Below the pieces are notes generated by a model that did no database searches, had not been told where the DNA came from, and worked only from the letters and a program-made list of their open reading frames with translations. This document shows positions 45,607 through 56,124 of a stretch of 64,000 bases of DNA, piece after piece. The position numbers and the translations under genes are program-made. This DNA is from Phoronis australis (lineage: Eukaryota; Phoronida; Phoronidae): positions 134,142 to 198,141 of the forward strand of contig NMRA01000597.1 in the NCBI GenBank assembly GCA_002633005.1, in the 5' to 3' direction. Each line of letters opens with the position of its first letter. Within the stretch, counting starts at the first letter, position 1.

Positions 45607-47460
45607 ATGTACAAATTAGATGAAGTTATACAAACCATCACTTGTAAGAAAGACGGAACTTCACCAGGATGTGATAAAATTAGCATTGAATTCTACAAGC
45701 ATGCTGATAAAAAGTTGGTAGATTCTCTGTTGCATCTATACAACTACTTAATATTTAAAAATGGTGTGTGTCCAAAAGAATGGACAAAATCCATTGTGGT
45801 ACCGATATTCAAGGGCGGTGCCAAAATTCCTGAAAATTTCAGAGGAATTGCCCTCATGCAAGTAACAGCCAAAATATTCGAAAAAATACTATGCCAGCGA
45901 CTTCAAAAATGGTCGGAAAGAGAAAAGGTAATTAGTATGTCTCAAGCTGCGTTTAGGAAAGGACACAGTGCGGTGGGTCCTATGTTTGCTTTATATACGT
46001 TAATAATTAAACATTTGTCGCGAGAGAAAGGTAGATTCTATTGAGCTTTCGTGGATTTTAAAGCCGCTTACAGTGCTGTAGTGGGGCGTAGGCGCACGTA
46101 GACGCAGCCAACCACCTTTTGGCATTTGAACGTAGCGCCTACGCACCGTAAGTTAGGTTTAGTGCTCAAGGTGGTACGGTGGGCTTCTACTTACCTCTAA
46201 TTTTGCCACTACAGCACTGGCTGCTTATTTATAGAAGCGCATTATATTTTAAAGTAAAGAACAATCGCATAGAGGGTAAGATGTATAACTTTCATCAATG
46301 GAATGAAGAAATGTACGCGGAAGGCTCTCAGCTATAAGCGTTTTGTTTATTTTATTTAAAAATGATTTAGAGCAAGAATTAAAATCCGGTGGCGGTGAAA
46401 GAATTTCCATGGGATCAGCTAAATTATTGCATCTGCTGTTTGGTGTTTTGATTTTATTTTCCTACGGTGTTAAAGGATTGCAGAAAAAAATTAAATATTT
46501 TATATGAGTATTGTCAGAAATGGAAATCGATTGTGAACATGTGAAAGACTAGGATAATTGTTTTCAGAAAGGGTGGAATGTTACGATCGTATGAAAAATG
46601 GACGTATGATGGGAATACTGTTAATATTGTAAATGCATATAAATATTTAGGATTAATGTTAACTACGAGAGGTTCGTGGACTTGCGCACAGAAAACTACC
46701 GTTACAGGCTTCTAAGGCAGAGAATTTAATTAGGAAAAATGTGATTGGTTTTAATGCACTACCCATTAAAGTTAGTTTGAAATTATTCGATTGTAAGATA
46801 CTGCCGATATTTTATTATGGCTGTGAGATCTAGGGTTTTAGTGAGGGTGAAGGTATTGAGGTGAAATGGATCGTTAATCCTTGATTGCATACCGACTTTC
46901 CAGAATTATGAAATATTGGATAAAACTATTGTAAACCGATGCGTCAAAAATTACATATCATTGCTATCAATGGCAGTACAATATGTCGGTAAATGTTAAT
47001 AAACGGTGCTGAGTTAATGATGATAAGAAATTGCTATTTCAGTTTGGTTTTGGAGAAGCACGGTACAATCAGGTTGTAGATTCCGAGACAAGCTTCATAT
47101 CACTTTTTAAACAGAGATGCAAAGATATTGATCGGCAAAAATGGCAAGAAATTTTGAACAATTCGATTAAGCTGGAAACTTACAGAACTTTTTAGTTAAA
47201 TATATGTTTTGAAAATTATTTAGATGTAATTGATAATTTAAATGTTAGATCTGATATGGTAAGATTAACATGTTCAGCGTAATCTCTAATGGTTTAGAAG
47301 GGTAGACACTCGAAACTTAGCAGACGAGAAAAAATTATGCCCTCCCTGTGTTGGGACATGTGTCGAGTCAGAATATCATTTTATTGCCTGTTCTTTCATT
47401 AGTTTGTCATATGACTGTCGCTGTATTTTTCATTTGTTTATAAATACCTTTGTATAATTT
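45607..47460 (+). mobile_element. Dead LINE (non-LTR retrotransposon), 5'-truncated
   Basis: The open frame 45607-46044 is the first half of a LINE reverse transcriptase: KDGTSPGCDKISIEFYK, VPIFKGG, PENFRGIALM, and SQAAFRKGHSA. After one stop, FVDFKAAY gives motif A, and here a MITE (46071-46219) interrupts it. The rest is in pieces: the FADD catalytic box has decayed to LLFGVLILFSYG at about 46425-46470, YKYLGLMLT follows near 46640, YYGCEI near 46815, and the C-terminal Cys motif C-x2-C...ESEYHF-x3-C near 47340-47400. Same family as 54950-55930. Confidence 0.85.
46071..46219. mobile_element. hAT-like MITE inside the LINE reverse transcriptase
   Basis: Ends CAGTGCTGTAGTGG and CCACTACAGCACTG, 149 bp, flanked by GCCGCTTA (46063-46070) and GCTGCTTA (46220-46227), an 8-bp duplication with one mismatch. 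Near-identical to 43262-43417. Confidence 0.88.
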
Positions 47461-47505
47461 ATGGGTGGCATTGGGGTCAGACATGAAATAAACGTACTAT
47501 TACCA

Positions 47506-47606
<101 letters not shown>

Positions 47607-47879
47607 GCCGCCGCCGCTGTTGTTGCTGCTACTTATGCAAAATCTGAACACACATACCCGTTTTAATAAATTGCAACTATTCAAGTCACAGGTGGTCGCC
47701 ATACTACGTAACAATAAACTGAAAGGGGTTTCCCAGATTTCAACTAATGGGAATGACTGAATGTTAGGAAATCGGTTTCATTTCTTTAATCAATGAGAAG
47801 CCATGTTAAACACCATTCCATAGTGCTACCTTTCGCAGTACTGTGAAAGAGTGTATACCGTAATAGGATTCCATTTCCG

Positions 47880-48215
47880 TTATCAATAATTTATTGAAGT
47901 CACATGCAATGTGGCGTGTAAGCGCCATCTTCGAATTCACAATTTTAGGGTTGGACATACTCTATAAACTATGAACCATTTTTTCGGCGTTGATAGTTTC
48001 GATGTTTTTATTGCTAACGCAAATGGAATCCTATCACGGTAAGTAATATCATGAGACCAATTTTATGACAGTAAAAAGGCCTACTTCGGGGCAAAATACA
48101 GCTTTAAAAAAGCTCGTGATATCGAGATAGCCCATCCGCTACACAGACCTACTTTAATTGAATTTTCACTAACCGTGTTAGTGATCTTATAACAATGGCT
48201 AATTGTCTCGGCCAT
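47880..48215. repeat. Relic of a third duplication unit (oxygenase 3' flank)
   Basis: Diverged similarity to 11400-11770 and 35150-35540: shared order of CGAATTC.CAA.TTT, AAACCATTTTTT.GGCG, GATAGTTTCGATGTT, ATGAGAC..TTTT and TGATATC. It follows unit B in the expected order and orientation, after the LINE. No oxygenase exon could be found downstream. Confidence 0.5.
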
Positions 48216-49706
48216 CTCACCTTCTTCAAATTTCACATGTGGTAGTTGACAACTATCGTGTCTGTGTTTTCAAATTTTCAATAGAATTAGAGTCATGCAG
48301 ACATACTTTATATGGAATGGCATATTGTTTACGCGTATACTTATTTATTATTTTTATTTAAGTATTCTTTGTATTGTTTAGTTTTCCAGGCATTTTAACT
48401 TTAGCACCACGTTCGCATTCTTAAAAAACGCCTTGGCACTAACGCAAATGTGTAAAACTTTTTTCCGCTAATATATGCGTGCATTGCCGGGTTAAGGGAA
48501 GCATTCTGGCATGGCCGAAAACGCATTTTTTAAATTAAGTTATTGCTTTGACCAGACTTATAGCAACTAAGTCCGTTGTTTTGTGATTTCAGCACAGAAT
48601 CTGCTATTGTTGCCTTTAGCCGCTACTGAAATCGAGGCCAGTGGTGACCGTCTAGCTACCCCCCGGATGAGGGGCAGCTTCAACAATAAAGCGTCGGACT
48701 GCGAACGCTGAGGTGCTGAGAATCCGCCTTGGGGTTAGCTTCGTTACGGGCCCCCAGCGCGCAGTTGATTTCTTAAGTCGAAAAGCGATTTCTTAGTTTC
48801 TTGCTCATTGGCTTCACACTTTCTTGGAAAAGTCACTAGTCTGATGGATGCTGCTACTTTCTCATTTAAAAAGACTGTTTAGTAAACAATACATAAACTC
48901 ACCGCTTATTTGTCATTTAGTTAATTATTCTGTACACAATGAATTATTGTAAGTATCCCACAGCAGTATTGTACGAAGGCTCGTTGCAAATCTCATCCAT
49001 CAGACTAAAAGCTTGTTGAATAAGACTTGATGACATATTCTTGATCGGACATCAACGTGGAATTTAAAGCATAAAACAACTATTGTGATGAGGGGGCCAT
49101 CTGTGTGCCAATTGTTGCTAAATTACCCGACCAGTCAACGAGTCGGAACGGATCGGATCGGATCTGCTAGTTGGATCTCAAAGAACCAATTTTCTATCTT
49201 ACTGTGTCAATTTAATCTCAAACAACCCCTTTTTATTGCAAATTTGAACCGGCCAACAAACATAAAAAACGCGGTACAGAGGTGGATTGGAAAATCAACG
49301 TATCATTTCGCACGGAATCCGACGTGACCGAAAACCCGTCCCATCTTAGCGTCACATCCCATACACGCCTCCTGCGGGAATATACGTAACATGATGCCCC
49401 TGGCCTTGATTATCGTGAAGATAAGATTTGGTTTGCGTTTTGGAATGATGGCGTGTCATGCGTTAGTCCAGGTGCATTAGCTTCAAAATTTCCCAAGACC
49501 ATTCTCTGAAAGGAGGCAAATCGAACCCTCACCACAGGCCGTAGACTCGGGCCCATCACACGATTATTTTGGGGTTAAATTTGCTAATTCCGATTTTTTG
49601 TTATAAACATCATAAAAACACAACGGATATTGTTGCTTATTAGTTTTGGTAAAAGCTAATAACTTCAAGTCTATCACATCCAACAATATCCCAAAAAATT
49701 TTCCAG
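48216..49706. other. Gene-free stretch
   Basis: No recognised gene, RNA or repeat. An 80-codon frame (49085-49327) has no supporting signals. Confidence 0.4.
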
Positions 49707-49974
49707 CGTGAAACCAATTGTCCCTTTAAGTAGACAACAGGAGGCTCTGCTGGAGTCACATCTGTGCATAGATCGACAGGTGACCCCACATCTCCATTTT
49801 TATCTCGTGTGCAGTGATATCAAAATGTGTCAAGCTGTTATGAAAACAACAGAAAGTCCAGTTGAGAATTCGTCAACCGGGAGCGCAACAGCTACTGTAG
49901 AACGTTCAGGGCTAGGAATGACCAACGACAAAACAGAGGAAAATTTTCGGGGTGATGAGTCGTTTCACAAATAG
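49707..49974 (+). CDS. Possible last exon of an unrecognised gene
   Basis: After an acceptor-like TTTTCCAG (49699-49706), 89 codons are open to TAG at 49974, starting VKPIVPLSRQQEALL and ending DESFHK. The codons give a polar, Ser/Thr/Glu-rich sequence. AATAAA follows at 50043-50048, 70 bases past the stop, as expected for a polyadenylation signal. No upstream exon, domain or homologue was recognised. It may equally be a chance open frame. Confidence 0.25.
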
Positions 49975-50048
49975 ATTTCTGTGAATAGAAATACTTTTAT
50001 TTTTTGTGTTGTAAATTTTAAGTGAAATAGAATTTTTGCATGAATAAA

Positions 50049-51215
50049 GTCAAAATAATGATCAAAAAGTGACAAAAAGAGGAAACTAGAAGTCAAATAA
50101 GGGAAATCGAAACAAAAAAGAGAAAATCTCCTCAAAAGAGGAAAATTCCAAGTCCTGAACATTCCATTTGTAAAGCGTCTGCTGCTGGATCATTCCTACC
50201 ACCGAATTATTGTTTTTTCGCTGTTCTAAGTTCTGCACCACAGTTACCAGCAGACAGTTTCAAAAAATTGTGCATATTCATAACAATATTATAATCCCTT
50301 GAAAAATGAAAAAGTGCAATTTTTGCAATTATTTTGTCCAAAATTGGTGAGATTTTACCATAACACCAACTTTACTGAGATTTTGATTTCTGGACTAGGG
50401 AAGTGGTGCAAATACTTGAGCCCGCAGGGTTTGACAGACTTGTCATTTAGTTAGCTTAAAGTACTGTGGCTGGAAAAAGGCTGGTTCCTTGACCCAACAG
50501 TAGATAGAGTTATCAGTCAGAGCACTGAGTAATTCAGGGATGTATCTTAAAGGTCACCCACAGTGACAAGGTTTAAAGTGGCGCACTCTATTGACCAGCT
50601 GGTGACTCAACAGTAATGTTTTCCAAACACTGCATGGCAATTTTTCACGTTTAATTTTGTGATCTGCAAAAGATACAAGTCAAATGTTACAAAATTTACA
50701 AAACAAGACTTACATTACAGGTTCTGTTTAGCAATCTGATAAAAGTCCTAAGTCGCCACGAAGACACTATGCACTTTCTCAGCGCACACTCAAAATAAAA
50801 CAACAGAATTGTTTGGCAAAAATCAGAAGGCCCCATCTGTAAGTCTTACACAGGTAATGTGCAACATCCTCTGCTTCTGCCTTATCAGACGAGACACTCC
50901 GACATTTGCCCAGTTCGATGGTTCTTCTAGGACTCTCACGAACCCTATTACGGGACGATCTCAATTACCGTTTAGCGACTTGGGAAATTTGGTAAGTTCA
51001 TAACATGCTAAGAGACGAGCCCTGTATTATATAACTATAGACATGAGTCACAAAAATACATGACAACTAGAAAGTTGGTGCCAAGCCAAAAATAAGTTTT
51101 CATTTTACAGTAGAACACAAAGGAGCAGACTAAGTCACAAAATCAAGTTCACATAGTCCTATCCACAGAACTAACATGCATTATGAAGCTGCAATGTTCA
51201 CACCTCGTTTCCTAG
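50049..51215. other. Gene-free stretch, probable 3' UTR side of the hnRNP K-like gene
   Basis: Contains an open minus-strand segment at 50779-50964 (GKCRSVSSDKAEAED and following) of coding-like composition but unknown nature. Polyadenylation site of the neighbouring gene could not be fixed. Confidence 0.4.
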
Positions 51216-52454
51216 TTAAAACTGCATATGAGGGTCATTATTTCTACGACTGTTCATGTAACGGCCACTGTTCATTGAGTTATTCATTAACGAATTGCCA
51301 AATGTAGGTTGGTTCCCATAGAAACCATCACTCATAGGGGTGCCCCCATAAGAGGGACCATCCATTGTGTTATACCCAAAAGAGCCATCCCCATAAGCAC
51401 CACTGTCTGTTGGAGCTGTCCGACTGGAATTACGATCTCTCACAGTATCTTTAAACAGGTCCATTGAGAAACTTTTCCCACGATCCATTTCCAGTGCTTC
51501 TTTAGCTGCGCGCAGGAGATAGTACTGTGCTGCTTCAATTTCCTCCTCCGTTCCAATCAGTGTCGTGACGGATTCATCACAACCTGGCTTGGCTTTTGCA
51601 ATGTTTATCGTGGCCTTAGACCTCGCCCGTATCCAGCCAATGCGGTCTCCACCTTGCCCGATGATGAAGCCAACCAGGTTGTTCGGAATGGTGCACTCAA
51701 ATTTTTTCCGTTTTGTCTTGTCATTACTGTTACCTGTAACCAAGTCAGTGGTGTGCGTCGGAGCTTTGTAACCGCCAAGGTGATCGTCAAATGGAGCTTG
51801 TGTTTCAGTTAAGGTTTCGTTGTCAAAAAATCCAAACGACAACCCAAATTGTTCCACAGGATTTTTCTCAGGATCAAACAGTTGACTGTCGCCTTGAATA
51901 AAATAGTTTTTCAAATACTGGAAAATGCTCTCCACTGCTTTTATTACTGCATCGAGATTCCCCAGAACCCACACTACTCTTTCAGTTGAATTCGGAAGAG
52001 TGTCGTTGAAAACTTTTAACACACTCACGCCACTCGATGACTTCAGCTCCTTAATTTTAGCACCTTTTGCACCAATAAGACGACCACATAAGCTGCGATC
52101 CACAAGTAAGTGAATGCCACATGGAAAGTTGGTTCGTCCTTCTTCCTTGAAAGCTGTATGCCTTTCAAGATTGATGAAAATGTCGGTTAAGCAGCGACAC
52201 ACAGTGTCCAACGATGCATCGATAGACAGAAGTCTTTCCTCACTTTTTGTGGAAGGCACCAAAATGGTCGACTCGTATTCACTTCTAAGTCGCTTAATAT
52301 TGGCCCCTCGCTTTCCGATGACAGATCCAGCATCCATATCCCGAACTAAGGCTCGGAACTGAACTGGAAAAGCAGCAGATTTCTTGGACTGCGATTCCTC
52401 TTCGACGACATCGACGTTTTCTGTACCTTTAGCTGCTTTAGTAAGTGAAGCCAT
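51216..52454 (-). CDS. hnRNP K-like triple-KH RNA-binding protein, intronless
   Basis: A single uninterrupted frame encodes 412 aa from ATG 52454. The frame is open 29 codons further upstream, but MASLTKAAKG is chosen because the upstream part is hydrophobic and unlike the family. Three KH domains: residues about 29-95 (GKRG loop 47-50), 110-183 (GAKG 128-131) and 252-320 (GQGG 266-269). The match to hnRNP K is by domain order and signatures such as LL..RSLCGRLIGAKGAKI, and STERVV in KH2, and IPNNLVGFIIGQGG in KH3. The tail from about 355 is rich in Gly, Asn, Ser and Tyr. The RGG-rich KI region between KH2 and KH3 of vertebrate hnRNP K is replaced by a shorter acidic linker. Expected to bind C-rich single-stranded RNA or DNA in the nucleus. 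Lack of introns suggests a retrogene or intron loss. Confidence 0.88.
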   Translation of the reverse strand: MASLTKAAKGTENVDVVEEESQSKKSAAFPVQFRALVRDMDAGSVIGKRGANIKRLRSEYESTILVPSTKSEERLLSIDASLDTVCRCLTDIFINLERHTAFKEEGRTNFPCGIHLLVDRSLCGRLIGAKGAKIKELKSSSGVSVLKVFNDTLPNSTERVVWVLGNLDAVIKAVESIFQYLKNYFIQGDSQLFDPEKNPVEQFGLSFGFFDNETLTETQAPFDDHLGGYKAPTHTTDLVTGNSNDKTKRKKFECTIPNNLVGFIIGQGGDRIGWIRARSKATINIAKAKPGCDESVTTLIGTEEEIEAAQYYLLRAAKEALEMDRGKSFSMDLFKDTVRDRNSSRTAPTDSGAYGDGSFGYNTMDGPSYGGTPMSDGFYGNQPTFGNSLMNNSMNSGRYMNSRRNNDPHMQF

Positions 52455-54949
52455 TCCGTTAAAATTTCCTTTGCAAAGCAAACGAAAGTAGCGTAAATCC
52501 GGTAAAAATGTCAAGACAATGAGGGCAATATCACCGAACACCCGCCATTTGCAAATAGCGAACCTAGCGGTGACTCAGGTTGAGGTGGAAGGGAAGTACT
52601 GACCTCTATTGGCGGAAATTAGCTTTACAACGCGTAGTTAACGCGCTGAAATTTTAACATAGTCTTATTGGCAGCAGCATTTTATGCTCAGAGAAAATAG
52701 GACCTGTATCACTGCGCTCACTTCCATAGTCAGAAGGGCCACGCGAAATCAAACGTGGGTTTCTTGTACGCCAAACAGGACCGGATAGCCGATTTAACCT
52801 GACCTCTGAGTCATTGCATAGGCCCCTAATCGATTTTTTTGAATGCATATGCAGCATCTTCAAAGTACAAATCTCGCGGGAATGAATGCTATCTAGGTTA
52901 CATAATACTAATATAAGCCCGGTCGCCTTTTTAAAAATCCAACAATTCGCCCGTTAATTCGATCTCCAAAAGCCACTAAACTAAAATAACTGAAAACGAA
53001 CGGAATGTTACGATTTTTGTATCGTGTTGTTAAAACAAATGAGAATTTTCGTTCAAGTTTATTTGTTCAACTAGAAACTGTCGTACAACCACGGCAGGCT
53101 TAGACCTAGTAGCGCGCAGAAGGCTGGCCGACGGAGCGATGCCATCGACCATCCACACTGGGGGCATCCATATCGGGGTTGGGGGCATCCAATCACTGAG
53201 AAGAAACTTCTTGAGCTGTGACTAATTTGTAATTAAATTGAATAAAGTTTCTATTTTATGTTTCATCTTTTCACTTTTCTTGGCGCTAATTAGGTCCATG
53301 CCGGTTGAGTGGAGAGAGGGACATCCAATAAAAAATCGCCCCGGGCATCACCAAACCTCTGCGCGTTACTGCTTAGACCCAAGTGGCGGGGCTACTTTGC
53401 ATCATATTAACGTGCACGTATCTGCTCTCGCCCCAGTTCAATGTCGTCAATTAATTTCCTTAGTTGCCATCGCTTTCGTGAGACAAATCTTACTGCTCAC
53501 GATACTAGAAAGCACTTAAGTGTCTCGTAAGAACTGATCGTATGGCTTACGCTGTCACGCGCACGATTGTTTCGAGCTGAGCATGCGCGGGCGCCGTGCG
53601 CACTCGAGTGGTGGAGCCATAGACATATTAAGATGTCTATGGGTGGACCATTTGGTAGCAAACAAGCCGATTTTTATATTAAGCTCTATATGGAGACCGA
53701 GCAACAGAATGATGGCGAGTAGATGACGAAAACAGCGCTTGATAATAAATTAATGCGCTATCTGCTGCACCAGGGTGCTGCTTGTTTGTTTGAACACAAA
53801 ATCTTTTAGAATATTGAGTTATCTTTTATTCCTCATCGGATCTTGGCTTCGCTTGGCTGCCTGTGCCGGGGTGCTTGGTGATGGTAAGAATTTCTGATTG
53901 TAATGGTATAAGGCTTTGAACAATTGCATTGGAAAAAAATGAAGACTTGTTTTCTTGGTATCCAGGGCTAACTAGTAATACTGACCCTGAGTTGGACCTA
54001 GCAAAAAACGTGGCCGACTTTGCTAGCCATCGGATTTTTACCGACATTAAATTTGCAAAATTAAGCATACGGAGGCATTCAGTAAGAAAAACGAATTTTG
54101 TGACTATCCTGATACCACCTAAAATGGATCGAAATCCTTTTTACCCCAGTGTCACATGATGCCAGTCGGATCGGATCCGTCTTTAAACAGTGGTGCTCAA
54201 CTGATTTCAAACTGCATCGGACGCAGACCTGAACCCACGCTATTTTTGGCCTTTTCGATAACTCATCCGTCCTTGAATTGCTGCATACTTGCTCATTATT
54301 CAATTCACATGTTTCGCACTCATGTGCGTGCTCCAAAATCCCGTGTAACAGGCGCAGCATCAGTTTCAGGAGCCCGGCCCCAACTCATATGGAAAATCGT
54401 TTTGTATTGTATTTCGACTGCACGCACCGCTTGTGATCTAGCAAGCGGTGTTGGACGGAATCATGAAAGCGATAAAATTAGCTGAGATAACGCTACCCGT
54501 GGTGCCATTCATTTGACTGAATGCCAGTGTCAACAAGAGTGAGAGGTGGCAAGTTAGAACGATGAAAAGGGAGGGAGACCCACTGAAGTAAAAACGTGAG
54601 AAAAAACGTGACCAAGATTAAAGACAGTAGCCAGATGGATTCATTACGGGAGAAATTGGACGTGAAAACGAACAGCTTTCGCCTTCTCCGGCTTCACCCA
54701 ACTGTCATTTGTACCTCATCCATTCCTCTTTTAGATGACTGCAGCACGATCGCTACATATGCAAGTATAACATGGGAGCACAAATGAACACACGCAATCA
54801 GAATGTCTTAATTTTGGCCGGCAACATCGACCCAAATCGTTGAAATTTGTGTCAAATTGGACCCTACATAACACAGCTTCATACGTAAGAGCTGAGCATG
54901 GAACTAAATGTGTCTTATACAGTAATCAATGAATACAGCGTTGAATGTT
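52455..54949. other. Gene-free stretch upstream of the hnRNP K-like gene
   Basis: Starts with the gene's 5' region. A perfect hairpin lies at 53617-53642. Overlapping frames on both strands around 53826-54485 are unrecognised and mutually exclusive; none is called. Confidence 0.45.
53617..53642. repeat. Short perfect hairpin
   Basis: CCATAGACAT and ATGTCTATGG form a 10-bp stem with loop ATTAAG. Not followed by a T-run, and no gene ends nearby; likely the core of a small repeat. Confidence 0.6.
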
Positions 54950-55930
54950 TGTATTTAAAATTTAAACATAATAGCTTCACACGAATTAGAAACCGGTGCA
55001 CTGACGGAGTTACCATTAAGCCTTTCACTTGAACTGTTTGATAAAATCGCTGTGCCAACTATGTGCTACGGTGCGGAATTCTGGGGATTCAAAGAAAATG
55101 AATGGCTTGAAAATGTATGGGATAAATTCTGTAAAATTTCTCTTGGAGTTGGAAACTCTTGCTCAAACGCAGCTGTATTGGGTGAATGTGGAATATGTCC
55201 ACTCTATGCAAAGTACTATGTCACGTGTGTAAAATATTGGCTAAAGTTATTGAAAATGCCACCTTAGATACGCTAAAGCGACTTATGACGTGTTAGCTGA
55301 TTTAGATCGGAATGGAAGAAATAGTTTACGGTTGGGTATCTTCTGTTAGACAATTGCTATCAAAATACGGTTTTTATGAAATTTGGTTGAATCAAGGTGC
55401 AACGTGCGAAGTCTTGTTTTTTTAGAAGTATCTTCGCGCAAAGAGTTAATGACTGCTATGAGCAAGGTTGGCGATCATAATGCAAACTTAAATACTTCTG
55501 TAATTTTAAGACTCAGTACTCTTTTGAACCATATCTTAAGTTACCACTACATAATAGTCTTATTCAAGCGTTTACTCGGTTACGTTGCTCCAGCCATAGA
55601 CTACAAGTGGAAGTGGGTAGACACAAGAAAGTGGAATATTATAGAAGATTATGTTTAATTTGCAATGATGGTCTTGTAGAGGATGAATACCACTTCCTTT
55701 TGATTTGCAAGGGATACTTTGAACTTAGGTCACGTTTTTATGAAAGAAGTTCAATAGAAGCACCCAACTCAAGAATGCTGTACACGCCTGCTAGCTAATC
55801 CAGATATATCTGTTGTTAAATATGTGTATTCTGCCCTCAAAAGAAAAAGAGAACAACTCTTACATGGGTTGACTGCGTGTGCAAATGAGAATGTTTGATT
55901 TTTGTTTATTGTACTTTTGGCAAGAGGCCT
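54950..55930 (+). mobile_element. Second LINE relic (3' part)
   Basis: Frames contain PTMCYGAEFWGFKENEWLE (compare YYGCEI.GF in the 45.6-kb LINE), ECGICPLYAKYYV, and at the end LCLICNDGLVEDEYHFLLIC, the C-terminal Cys motif of LINE polymerases. Stops and shifts separate them. 3' end lies near the AATAAACG at about 55940. Confidence 0.75.
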
Positions 55931-55984
55931 TCAATACAAATAAACGTACGACGAATTAAAATGAATAGACTAAAAGTTATTTCG

Positions 55985-55990
55985 TTTATT
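55985..55990 (-). terminator. Polyadenylation signal of the PRDM13 homologue
   Basis: AATAAA on the minus strand, 135 bases past the stop codon at 56125. No other AATAAA was seen between them. Confidence 0.5.
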
Positions 55991-56124
55991 TGACAGTAGC
56001 AATTTTGTTCACACAAAAAGTAAAACAAGAAACCATAAAATCACAAGAACGATATATTTACATTTACTGTTTGAATTTTAAATGACTGCCACGTTTCAAA
56101 TTCATTTGCACAATATTGTCAGAT

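Noticed and set aside
50779-50964. Extra exon of the hnRNP K-like gene
   Set aside because: The protein already ends naturally, and no acceptor in the right place supports joining; composition alone is not enough.
52455-52541. 29-residue N-terminal extension of the hnRNP K-like protein
   Set aside because: Hydrophobic and unlike the family; the downstream ATG gives a normal start. Only a transcript could exclude it.
53617-53642. Intrinsic terminator
   Set aside because: A perfect hairpin but no T-run and no bacterial context.
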